The translations under genes were made by a program, and so were the position numbers. Below are positions 7,720 through 14,939 of a stretch of DNA of 64,000 nucleotides, in pieces. A model generated the notes under the pieces. The model was given only the letters and a program-made list of their open reading frames with translations. It did not search any database and was not told the origin of the DNA. Origin of the DNA: Streptomyces sp. DSM 110735 (lineage in GTDB: Bacteria; Actinomycetota; Actinomycetes; Streptomycetales; Streptomycetaceae); assembly GCF_016482685.1 (NCBI RefSeq), contig NZ_JACYHF010000001.1, positions 548,612-612,611 of the forward strand, given 5' to 3'. Position 1 is the first letter of the stretch. Every line of letters starts with the position of its first letter.

Positions 7720-8477
7720 TCGACCTGCCCCGCCCCCGTGCCACCCGCGTACTTGGTGAAGCGACCCCGCCAGCGGGCCGTGGTGGACACCAGGTCCACC
7801 AGCCGCAGCTCCGCCAACTCCTCGACGAGGCCGGGCAGTTCGGGCTCAACGCAGATGCCGGCCTCGATAGCCCGGCAGTACGCGGCGCGGAGGGCCGGGC
7901 CGTCGTCGGAGCCGCGCAGCGCCGTCTCCAGCACCCGCGTACCCATGCCGTGGGCCACGACGCTCACCGCGGTGCCCAGGGCCTGCTCATGGAGTGGGCT
8001 CGGGTGAGGCTCCAGCGTGATGTGGTGCACCCCGCGGTGGCGAATGACCGCGAAGAAGCCCACCCACCACGCGGCGGCGGCGCTGACGGCGATCACGGCA
8101 TCGGACCAGGCGGCCCCGGACTGTTCCGCGAGGAGGTTCTGGGCAGTGGTGTCGGCGGCGCGGTGAAGTGTCCCGCGCCGGTTCCGGGACTCCGCTCCGT
8201 GCCGCTGGGGCAGCTCCCACCAGAAGCCGAGCCCCGCGTCCTCCAGCAACGTCATCACAGCCTTGTCGCCTGCCGACAGCGGAGAGGGGCGCTGGGCCAG
8301 CACGGAGACATCGACGCCGGGGACGTCCGGCAGCGCCTTTTCCCCGGCGACAGCAGCCCTCCATTCGTCGAGATGAAGATGGAGCCGCTGGGTCAGTAGC
8401 CCGTCCGCCAGCGTCTGCCAGGCATGGGCGAGCGGCGGAGAACCGGGAGGCCGGGTCGGCAGGGTCAAGGAGGTCAC
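7716..8477 (-). CDS. Unknown protein, first gene of the leftward operon
   Basis: A roughly 253-residue protein with no recognisable domain. It has a Trp-rich central helix (AAAAWWVGFFAVIRHRG), several His residues (HHITLEPHPSPLHEQ), and no signal peptide. I chose the GTG at 8477 because GAGGA lies eight bases upstream; an in-frame GTG at 8492 would add five residues. The stop overlaps the kinase-like start as ATGA. It heads the operon, divergent from the XRE regulator 148 bp away. Function unknown. Confidence 0.7.
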   Translation of the reverse strand: MTSLTLPTRPPGSPPLAHAWQTLADGLLTQRLHLHLDEWRAAVAGEKALPDVPGVDVSVLAQRPSPLSAGDKAVMTLLEDAGLGFWWELPQRHGAESRNRRGTLHRAADTTAQNLLAEQSGAAWSDAVIAVSAAAAWWVGFFAVIRHRGVHHITLEPHPSPLHEQALGTAVSVVAHGMGTRVLETALRGSDDGPALRAAYCRAIEAGICVEPELPGLVEELAELRLVDLVSTTARWRGRFTKYAGGTGAGQVE

Positions 8478-8562
8478 AGGTCGGATCCTCACGTCCGTGG
8501 AGTCGCGGCACGCGGCTCAGTTCGGTGGTGCTCCACCACGATGGCCGCCCTGCAGGCCCACG

Positions 8563-8580
8563 CCTATGAGTGTTTATGAG
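8563..8580 (+). promoter_or_regulatory. Candidate operator in the divergent regulator/operon promoter
   Basis: Two TATGAG half-sites exactly ten bases apart (one helical turn) lie 45 bp upstream of the XRE regulator start, in the gap between it and the leftward operon. A closely related 18-bp element occurs at 12415-12432 in the inverse orientation. It is a good candidate for autoregulatory binding by the XRE protein. Confidence 0.5.
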
Positions 8581-8624
8581 CCCCACCAGCGGAACGTGTC
8601 CGAGTGGTCGCAGAGCGAGGCAGA

Positions 8625-10196
8625 ATGCCGACCATGGTCGACAGCGGACAGCGGCGGTGTGTGCGTTGCGGTGCCCTTCTCAGCCGCTTCAACGCCGGTA
8701 CACGATGCGCCTCATGTCAGGACGGGCCAGCCGCCCGACGGGCCGATCCGGCCTTCTGGCGTGATCCGACGGTCCGGCGAGCCGTGGCCGCGTGGGAACT
8801 CGGCACCGTCGTGAAGCTGTTCAGGAAGCACACGGGTCTCTCCCAGGCCGGTGTAGCGCGGATGGTCAGCATCGACCAGGCTGAGGTCAGCAGACTGGAA
8901 CGCGGGCTCAAACAGATTCGTGACCGACGCCAGTTCGTGCAGTGGACCGATGCTCTGGGAGTTCCGGAGGAGTTGCTGGGCCTCCTGCCCACGGCTGATC
9001 CGCACAGTCCGGACTCCACGGGCCGACCAGGAATGGCGGCCACCCGAGCCCATGGGTACGCCGCGTTGCCCGAGGGGCCAGGCCAGCTGCTGTTACCCGC
9101 CGGCCGGTCCGTCTCGACGACTGCGCTTCCTGCGCTGAGTCTTCCCGCGGCTTCCTTCCTCGGTGACAGCCTGCTACTCGACTCCCGTCCGGAGCTGAGT
9201 GCCTGGCGCGCCATGCCCATGCGCGCGCTGATCGTCGCCAACCGAACCGTGGACGGAGCGATGCGGCAGTTCGTCATCGACGCCCGACCGGCCAGCCCAG
9301 GTGGCACCGCCTCCGACCCGGTGGACATCCCCGCCGCGTACGAACTGGATGACCTGACCTACGGCATCCTGTGGGCTATGTCAGGATTCGAGGCAGCACT
9401 CCTCGGCGACGACCAAGCCCTGTACACCTCGCTGGCGTCCCTCACCGTCCTCCCAGGCACACCAGTCGCTTCCGACCACGGGCTGACCGAAGTCTCCCGG
9501 ATGCTGATCGGCTCGGAGACCGCAGCGCGGTACATCCTGGGCCACCGTGACCACCTGGGTGACGAACCCGTCTTCTGGACAAGGGAACAGCGCGGTGAGG
9601 AGGCCGCCACATGGCTGTTCTTCAAACACAAGTACCGATACCTCGAACGAATGGCACCCCGGCATCCGGACGGTGCCAGCGGCCGGGGGTTCTGCGTTCC
9701 CGACGCGGCGGTCGCTGCCTCGCCGGCTTACGAGCGCGTTCTGTTGTTCCTCGCCATCGCGCTCATGGAGTCCTTCGGTATTCGCACCTGGGTGACGGAT
9801 GACAGCGGATTCGCCCACACCGACGGCTTCGCTCTCTCTCGCGGGCGCCGGGCCGTCATCGCCTCTTGGGTAAGGACCAAGGGTGCCTCCCACCTCGCGG
9901 TCACCGCGAGGCCGGGGGTCCTGCGAACGTTCGCTGACGTTACCGGCCACGTCAGCCACCACTCGGCCACGGCGGCCGAGCAAACTGGGCAGCGCCTTGC
10001 GGCAACGGCGGAGTACCTTGGCCTCGATGCCTACTGGCTCGGTCGCCGGTGCGCACAGTTGTCGGCAGTCGGCACAGAGCGGCTCGCCCGGCCGCGCAGC
10101 CGATTGCTCGGCCTCGAAGGGCTGGAGGCGGCCTGCCAGTTCGTGTCCGAACAGCTGGTGATCCTTCCGCGTACCCGGACGGCACCGACCCGATAG
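8625..10196 (+). CDS. XRE-family regulator with N-terminal zinc ribbon
   Basis: About 523 residues. The N-terminus has two CxxC pairs (Cys12/15 and Cys28/31) that look like a zinc ribbon. A helix-turn-helix of the XRE type follows at about 60-115 (GLSQAGVARMVSIDQAEVSRLERG). The remaining 400 residues have no obvious domain and could be a sensor region. The ATG at 8625 follows GCGAGG; a GTG at 8604 and an ATG at 8634 are alternatives. Leu codon TTA at 9093-9095 means translation should need the bldA tRNA and so be tied to development. Divergent from the biosynthetic-looking operon, it is its likely regulator. Confidence 0.82.
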   Translation: MPTMVDSGQRRCVRCGALLSRFNAGTRCASCQDGPAARRADPAFWRDPTVRRAVAAWELGTVVKLFRKHTGLSQAGVARMVSIDQAEVSRLERGLKQIRDRRQFVQWTDALGVPEELLGLLPTADPHSPDSTGRPGMAATRAHGYAALPEGPGQLLLPAGRSVSTTALPALSLPAASFLGDSLLLDSRPELSAWRAMPMRALIVANRTVDGAMRQFVIDARPASPGGTASDPVDIPAAYELDDLTYGILWAMSGFEAALLGDDQALYTSLASLTVLPGTPVASDHGLTEVSRMLIGSETAARYILGHRDHLGDEPVFWTREQRGEEAATWLFFKHKYRYLERMAPRHPDGASGRGFCVPDAAVAASPAYERVLLFLAIALMESFGIRTWVTDDSGFAHTDGFALSRGRRAVIASWVRTKGASHLAVTARPGVLRTFADVTGHVSHHSATAAEQTGQRLAATAEYLGLDAYWLGRRCAQLSAVGTERLARPRSRLLGLEGLEAACQFVSEQLVILPRTRTAPTR

Positions 10197-10254
10197 CCTG
10201 CCTCAACCACTCGTGAGGCCGCACTCGACGGCGTCCGGACAGGGGAGCAGGGAC

Positions 10255-11253
10255 ATGACGGAGTCGGTCAGGAACGTGGCGGTCTTCTCCCTCGGCGGCA
10301 CGATCGCCATGACCACCGATCCCATCACCGGAGGCGTCGTCCCCGCACTCTCGGCCCACGAACTCCTCGCCGCGGTACCGGCGTTGACCACGAGCGGCAT
10401 CGGCCTTAAGGTGCGGGACTTCCGGCGCTTGCCCGGCGCATCCCTGACCTTTGAGGACCTCACCGCGCTGTCGGCCGCGATCACGGCCGAGCTGGAGAAC
10501 GGTGACGTCGATGGCGTCGTCATCACCCAGGGCACCGACACCATCGAGGAGACCGCCTTCCTTCTCGACCTCCACCACGGCCACGAGCAGTCGGTCGTCG
10601 TCACCGGCGCGATGCGCAACCCAACCCTGCCCGGCGCCGACGGCCCGGCCAACCTGTACGCCGCCGTCCTGGCCGCCGTCGAACCCGGACTCAGCGGCGC
10701 CGGCTGCCTCGTCGTGCTCGGCGACGAGGTCCACTCTGCCCGGACCGTCCGAAAGTCTCACACCACCAGCCCCGCCGCCTTCACCTCACCGGCGTGCGGC
10801 CCCATCGCGCGAATCGCGGAGAACCGAGTACGGATGGTGGGCGCCGTGCCGCCCCGCAGACTTCTGGTCGGCGCCCCCGACCGTGAGGCGCGCGTCGGGC
10901 TCTACACCGTCACCCTCGGCGACGACGGCACCCTGCTCGAACTGTGGGACGGCAACTGCGACGGACTCGTGGTCGCGGCCTTCGGCGTCGGTCACGTCCC
11001 GGAGCGTCTCGTCGAAGGGCTCACCAAGCTCGCGTCCCGTATCCCCGTGGTCCTCACCTCCCGCATCGGTAACGGGCCCGTCCTGTCCGACACGTACGGC
11101 TTCCCTGGCTCTGAGAAGGACCTCCTCGGACGAGGACTCATCGGTGCCGGAGACCTCGGCCCGTACCAGGCACGGCTCCTGCTGCAGGCCCTGCTCGCCC
11201 AGGGCGCCGACGGCGCGACGGTCCGCCAGACCTTCACCACCTTCGCTCGCTGA
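10255..11253 (+). CDS. L-asparaginase family amidohydrolase
   Basis: The 332-residue protein has both asparaginase signatures: GGTIAM at 14-19 with the nucleophilic Thr, and TQGTDTIEET near residue 90 with the second Thr-Asp pair. ADGPANL follows. It should hydrolyse asparagine or a related amide. The ATG at 10255 has GGGGAGCAGGG upstream. No signal peptide is seen, so it is cytoplasmic. It follows the regulator by about 58 bp and precedes the PPC-domain gene by 27 bp, so the three may be co-transcribed. Involvement in processing an Asn-containing intermediate is only a guess. Confidence 0.88.
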   Translation: MTESVRNVAVFSLGGTIAMTTDPITGGVVPALSAHELLAAVPALTTSGIGLKVRDFRRLPGASLTFEDLTALSAAITAELENGDVDGVVITQGTDTIEETAFLLDLHHGHEQSVVVTGAMRNPTLPGADGPANLYAAVLAAVEPGLSGAGCLVVLGDEVHSARTVRKSHTTSPAAFTSPACGPIARIAENRVRMVGAVPPRRLLVGAPDREARVGLYTVTLGDDGTLLELWDGNCDGLVVAAFGVGHVPERLVEGLTKLASRIPVVLTSRIGNGPVLSDTYGFPGSEKDLLGRGLIGAGDLGPYQARLLLQALLAQGADGATVRQTFTTFAR

Positions 11254-11280
11254 TCCCATCTCGTCAGGAGACACCCCAGC

Positions 11281-11739
11281 ATGCGTGCTCACGAGCTGAC
11301 CGTCGGTCGTACCTTCGGGGTCACTTTCGACCACGGGGAGGACTTCTTTGAGGCGCTGACCATCTTCTGCCGGGACAACGGCGTACGCCAGGGCTACGTC
11401 CCCTCGTTCATCGGCGCCTTCGCAGAGGCCGAGATCGTGGGCGCCTGTGAGAAGCTCGCGGACCCGGACGCACCGGTCTGGGCGAAGACGTACGTCACCA
11501 ACGTCGAGGCGTTCGGCGCCGGAACCCTCGCCCACGACCCGGCCACCGGCGAGATACTCCCGCATATCCACGTCTCCGCCGGCCTGAAGGCTCAGTCGGC
11601 CGACGGCAGGACGAGTCATCTCCTCAGCGCCAAGGTCCAGTTCCTCAGCGAACTCCTGATCGTGGAGGTCACGTCGCCCACCATGACCCGGCCCCGGAAT
11701 CCCGACCTCTACGACGTCCCGCTGCTCACGTTCGGCTGA
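11281..11739 (+). CDS. PPC (DUF296) domain protein
   Basis: A compact 152-residue protein matching the plant and prokaryote conserved (PPC/DUF296) domain, including FxxALTIFCRDNGV and the GEILPHIHVS segment with two His residues that can bind a metal. Stand-alone bacterial PPC proteins form trimers; their function is unclear. AGGAGA precedes the ATG. The last 14 bases overlap the convergent nucleotidyltransferase gene. Confidence 0.85.
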   Translation: MRAHELTVGRTFGVTFDHGEDFFEALTIFCRDNGVRQGYVPSFIGAFAEAEIVGACEKLADPDAPVWAKTYVTNVEAFGAGTLAHDPATGEILPHIHVSAGLKAQSADGRTSHLLSAKVQFLSELLIVEVTSPTMTRPRNPDLYDVPLLTFG

Positions 11740-12349
11740 CCGGCAGGAGCCGCCGGAGCCAGGGGTGGTCCGGCGCGATCACCCTGATGACATCCGCCAG
11801 CCAGACGCGCTGCGACTCCCCCAGGATCGGCAGCGCCGCCTCGAAGTCGATCTCGTCTTTGTCCCTGGTCGCCTTCGCCTTGTAGAAGAGCTGTACCTCG
11901 GGCGCGAGATACGGGACGCCCTTCTCGCTCGTCCTCCCGAGCTGGTCGATCGGGCGTCGGACCTCCGGGTTGCGCCGTGAGACCCACTGGGTGCCTTCTG
12001 CCTCGTCCAGCATGAGCTGCACCGACCAGGGTGCCTCCGGCGTCCGGCGGCACCAGATGTCGTGGAGCGGCGGTTGAAGGACCTCTCCAGGACGCCACGG
12101 TCGCAGCTTCCCCTGACCGGGCGGGTCTGCCACGTACAGGTCCCAGCCGGCCAGGAGATCACGAACGCGGGCCTGGTCACGCCGGAGGACTAGGACGTCG
12201 AGATCACCGTGCGGGCGTAGTTCATGACCGACCGCCAGCTCGATCGCGTATCCACCGGCGATCCACCAGGAGAAGTCCGCCTTGGTGAAGATCGTGGCCA
12301 GTTCCTCGGGACGATCCGGCACCCAGCGCCCCAACACGTCATCACTCAC
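11726..12349 (-). CDS. Nucleotidyltransferase, aminoglycoside adenylyltransferase-like
   Basis: The 207-residue protein has WWIAGGYAIELAVGHELRPHGDLDVLVLR near residues 28-57: the GG..A.......R.H.DLD arrangement of the ANT(2'')/LinA-like nucleotidyltransferase group with its metal-binding aspartates. A later FYKAKATRDKDEIDFEAALP segment is also typical. Members adenylylate antibiotics or small hydroxy compounds. The GTG at 12349 fits best. The related 18-bp element at 12415-12432 lies about 66 bp upstream, pointing at this gene. Confidence 0.82.
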   Translation of the reverse strand: MSDDVLGRWVPDRPEELATIFTKADFSWWIAGGYAIELAVGHELRPHGDLDVLVLRRDQARVRDLLAGWDLYVADPPGQGKLRPWRPGEVLQPPLHDIWCRRTPEAPWSVQLMLDEAEGTQWVSRRNPEVRRPIDQLGRTSEKGVPYLAPEVQLFYKAKATRDKDEIDFEAALPILGESQRVWLADVIRVIAPDHPWLRRLLPVSRT

Positions 12350-12414
12350 CGGCCCATACTTGCAGCGACGCGATGGCGAGAGGCGAAGGCAAGCGGGAGG
12401 CAACCGCTTCGGTC

Positions 12415-12432
12415 CTCATAAACGCCCATGAG
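12415..12432 (-). promoter_or_regulatory. Second copy of the candidate operator
   Basis: Read on the minus strand this is CTCATGGGCGTTTATGAG, sharing ATG(A/G)G(T/C)GTTTATGAG with the site at 8563-8580. It lies upstream of the leftward nucleotidyltransferase and also within the region upstream of the ATPase-NUDIX gene. It is also an interrupted palindrome (CTCAT...ATGAG). The rest of the 12350-12629 gap shows nothing else clear. Confidence 0.45.
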
Positions 12433-12629
12433 CGGCAGAGGCACCGACGGTCATCGTTGAGCGTGTGGCCCCAGCTGTGTGGCCGGAGCTGCCCCTCCTG
12501 GGTCCGCCTGACGCAGGGGCTCAAGGCCCCGTCCGGCTTCCGGCGGTACGTGGTTGCTCTGTGGCACGACCGCGCCAGCGTCCTGGGAGGATCCTCCGCT
12601 GACGTCACTCGCAGGAGGTCTGCCGTCCG

Positions 12630-13538
12630 ATGATCAGCGTGCCTGCCGCCGCTCGCGGCCCCGTGTACCGCTGGACCGATCACACCAACAATCCGACGGG
12701 TGAAGCCCGCGCAGTTCTGCGACGTGTCCTCAAAGACCTGGGTTTGTCGAGCGACGTCATCGGCGACGGGATCCTGGCGGTGTCGGAACTCGTGGCGAAT
12801 GCGCACGAGCACGCGTGCGGCCCTTACGAGGTACACCTGCGATCTGCTGCGGGGAGATACATCTGCGAGATCCACGACGGCGATCCGCTTCTGCCCGTTG
12901 ACCTCTACGCTGCTGCATCGTCCAAGGCGGAAGTCGCCTCGGCGGGGGCGGCGATCGGGTCGCTGGACGAGCGAGGAAGGGGGTTGTGCATCGTGAACGA
13001 ATTGGCCCGCGGTCAGTGGGGTTACCGCGTGACGGACTGGGGCATAAAGGCCGCTTGGGTGGTTCTGGCGGAGGGCTTCGGCAGCAATCGGTACCCCCAT
13101 CCTGGCCGCACCGGAGGAGCAGACGTGACGCAGCAGAACACGGACGAGCGGCCGGGCATCGCCGCTGCCATCGTCGTGCACGAGGGGTGCGTGCTGATGG
13201 TTCGCCGCCGGGTCAGCGAGGGTCAGCTCTCCTGGCAGTTCCCGGCAGGAGAAGTCGAACCCGGTGAAGCTCGCGAGGACGCTGCTGTGCGGGAGACCCA
13301 GGAAGAGACTGGACTGGCCGTGGCGGCCGTGAAGCTGCTCGGTGAGCGGGTCCACCCGAAGACGGGCCGGCTGATGTCGTACACGGCCTGCGAGGTGCTG
13401 GACGGAACCGCGTACGTTGCGGACACCGAGGAACTGGCCGAACTGTCTTGGGTCGCCCATGGCGAGATCCCGCAGTACGTGCCGGAAGGGCTGTTCGAGC
13501 CGGTACAGGAGTACCTGGATGCGGTTCTTGTCTCCTGA
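12630..13538 (+). CDS. Fusion of RsbW-like ATPase and NUDIX hydrolase
   Basis: 302 residues with two domains. Residues 20-150 form a GHKL/HATPase domain of the Streptomyces anti-sigma-like kind: N box SELVANAHEH (52-61), HDGDPLLP (82-89) and GRGLCIVNE (116-124). Residues 175-300 form a NUDIX domain with a perfect box from Gly207 through RETQEETG (221-228). A GTG at 13125 (codon 166) is in frame and has GGAGGAG six bases upstream, so a free NUDIX protein could also be made from inside the gene. The ATPase may phosphorylate an anti-sigma antagonist; the NUDIX substrate is unknown. Confidence 0.83.
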   Translation: MISVPAAARGPVYRWTDHTNNPTGEARAVLRRVLKDLGLSSDVIGDGILAVSELVANAHEHACGPYEVHLRSAAGRYICEIHDGDPLLPVDLYAAASSKAEVASAGAAIGSLDERGRGLCIVNELARGQWGYRVTDWGIKAAWVVLAEGFGSNRYPHPGRTGGADVTQQNTDERPGIAAAIVVHEGCVLMVRRRVSEGQLSWQFPAGEVEPGEAREDAAVRETQEETGLAVAAVKLLGERVHPKTGRLMSYTACEVLDGTAYVADTEELAELSWVAHGEIPQYVPEGLFEPVQEYLDAVLVS

Positions 13539-13620
13539 CTGACCTTGGGGACCAAGGGGCCATGTTCGTATCGCTGCCCTGGGCACGCTACGGACCAGCA
13601 GATCTCGAACAAGTCCCCTT

Positions 13621-13986
13621 TCAATCGGTGAGCTTCCCGCGAAGACGTTCGTTCTTCTCTTCCAGGGCCTTAACGCGTCGTTCGAGCTGGGCTCGTGTCA
13701 GCTTCTTTGGAGGCGGCGGAGGCGTGGGCTCCGTTGGTTCCGGCGGCTCGGCACGCGGTCCGATGGGTTCGAAGGCCACGAGCGTTTGCCTGTCTTGCCC
13801 GCACTCAGGGCATCGCTTGCTGTATGCCCCAGCAGAGATGGGGTCGGGGTACGTGTAGTGCGCGTCAGTCTCGATGATGTGGCCGCAATACAGCCGGACA
13901 CGCCTCCTGCTGGCCTGCTCCACCTGCAACACACGCTTCAAGGGCAACAAGCACCGCGGCGACGGCTTCGTCGGTTCCCTCCTCAT
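13621..13986 (-). CDS. Hypothetical zinc-motif protein with scrambled N-terminus
   Basis: A leftward frame of up to 121 residues. The central part has YCGH...KRCPECGQD, a probable zinc knuckle, then a Pro/Glu linker and a C-terminal coiled coil (RAQLERRVKALEEKNERLRGK). Such small proteins are common in actinobacterial mobile elements. The first 25-30 codons lie antisense to an HNH endonuclease remnant, so the native start was probably lost at a recombination junction near 13.9 kb. Whether it is still expressed is uncertain. Confidence 0.45.
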   Translation of the reverse strand: MRREPTKPSPRCLLPLKRVLQVEQASRRRVRLYCGHIIETDAHYTYPDPISAGAYSKRCPECGQDRQTLVAFEPIGPRAEPPEPTEPTPPPPPKKLTRAQLERRVKALEEKNERLRGKLTD

Positions 13987-14371
13987 CGACCCGACCCGCG
14001 AGGACCCCTTCGAGCACCTGGACCTTGGGCTCGCCAGCGGCGTCTACCGGCCGGTCGAGGGCTCGCCGAAGGGCGAGTGGACCATCAAGGTCTGCGGCCT
14101 GAACGAGGGGAAGCGTCCACGGGTCCGTGCCGAAGCCTGGCTGAACCTGGCCGACGACCTGCGGGGCTGGGCCCAGGCCCGGGCCGTCGGCGATGTCAGG
14201 AACATGCGCCGCAAGATCTACCGCATGCGCACCCAGCCGTTCGCCGACGTCTGTTACGCGGCGCTGCACAAGGCCGTGTCCGAGGATGCGCCCCGGGTCT
14301 TCGTGGCCGAGGAGCCGGGCGTCCTGGACCTCCTGCGGGACGACGAGCTGCGCGCTGCCTTCCAGATGTGA
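13904..14371 (+). pseudogene. 5'-truncated HNH endonuclease family remnant
   Basis: The frame begins abruptly with LLLACSTCNTRFKGNKHR, the C-terminal half of an HNH zinc motif (usually preceded by a His-rich core), and runs to a stop at 14371. The upstream part of the endonuclease is missing and replaced by unrelated DNA carrying the opposite-strand hypothetical gene. The ATG at 13874 exists but lies before the junction. This looks like a deletion scar at the edge of an accessory region beside tRNA-Ser. Confidence 0.6.
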
Positions 14372-14445
14372 GCAACCCAGCTGAAGCGCTGCCGCGACGG
14401 GCACTCGCGCCAACTGAGACCAAAACTGAGACCAAGCACGACGAA

Positions 14446-14471
14446 GGGCCCCACCGCGAACGGTGGGGCCC
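14446..14471 (-). terminator. Terminator downstream of tRNA-Ser
   Basis: An 11-bp GC-rich inverted repeat (GGGCCCCACCG / CGGTGGGGCCC) with a five-base loop, 26 bp beyond the 3' end of the leftward tRNA-Ser. Confidence 0.7.
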
Positions 14472-14496
14472 ATCGACATCGTGCCCGGTGAGGCAC

Positions 14497-14584
14497 TGGC
14501 GGAGGATACGAGATTCGAACTCGTGAGGGGTTGCCCCCAACACGCTTTCCAAGCGTGCGCCCTAGGCCTCTAGGCGAATCCTCC
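14497..14584 (-). tRNA. tRNA-Ser(GGA)
   Basis: Class II tRNA with long variable arm, acceptor GGAGGAT/ATCCTCC, discriminator G and encoded CCA. The anticodon loop CTTGGAAAG gives GGA. It marks the border between accessory DNA on the left and core genome on the right; its 3' end faces the accessory side, the usual geometry for tRNA-targeted integration. Confidence 0.95.
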
Positions 14585-14743
14585 GCCGCAAACATTACAT
14601 GACCGCGGAGGGTGCTCGCGAACCTCGTTCCGAGGGGGCGGGCGGGGGTCCGGACCAGGGGTCTTCGCGGGGGGTGCGGGACGTCTCGCGGTGAGGCTCG
14701 GCGAGGTACCTCGCACCGGTCCGGATCGGGTACTCTTTCGGCA

Positions 14744-14829
14744 GCCCCCCACGCGGTGCTATCTGACTGAACTCCCCCAGGGCCGGAAGGCAGCAAGGGT
14801 AGGTCGGCTCTGGCAGGTGCGTGGGGGGC
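14744..14829 (+). ncRNA. ffs: Signal recognition particle RNA (small bacterial type)
   Basis: The GCCCCCC...GGGGGGC closing helix and the conserved apical segment GGGCCGGAAGGCAGCAAGGG identify the SRP RNA that binds Ffh. It lies just upstream of dnaX, as in other Streptomyces. Confidence 0.95.
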
Positions 14830-14939
14830 CCTTGTCTTTCCCGGGGTGCGGGGCAGGACCCAGGCTGTGACCTGCGGCGCCTTCCGGTCCGGTTCCGGCG
14901 CGCGGCCGGTTGTCGGTGCTCCCCTATAACCTCGTATGC

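Noticed and set aside
12373..12633. Small plus-strand frame before the ATPase-NUDIX gene
   Set aside because: Contains the candidate operator, has no ribosome binding site, and codon use is not Streptomyces-like.
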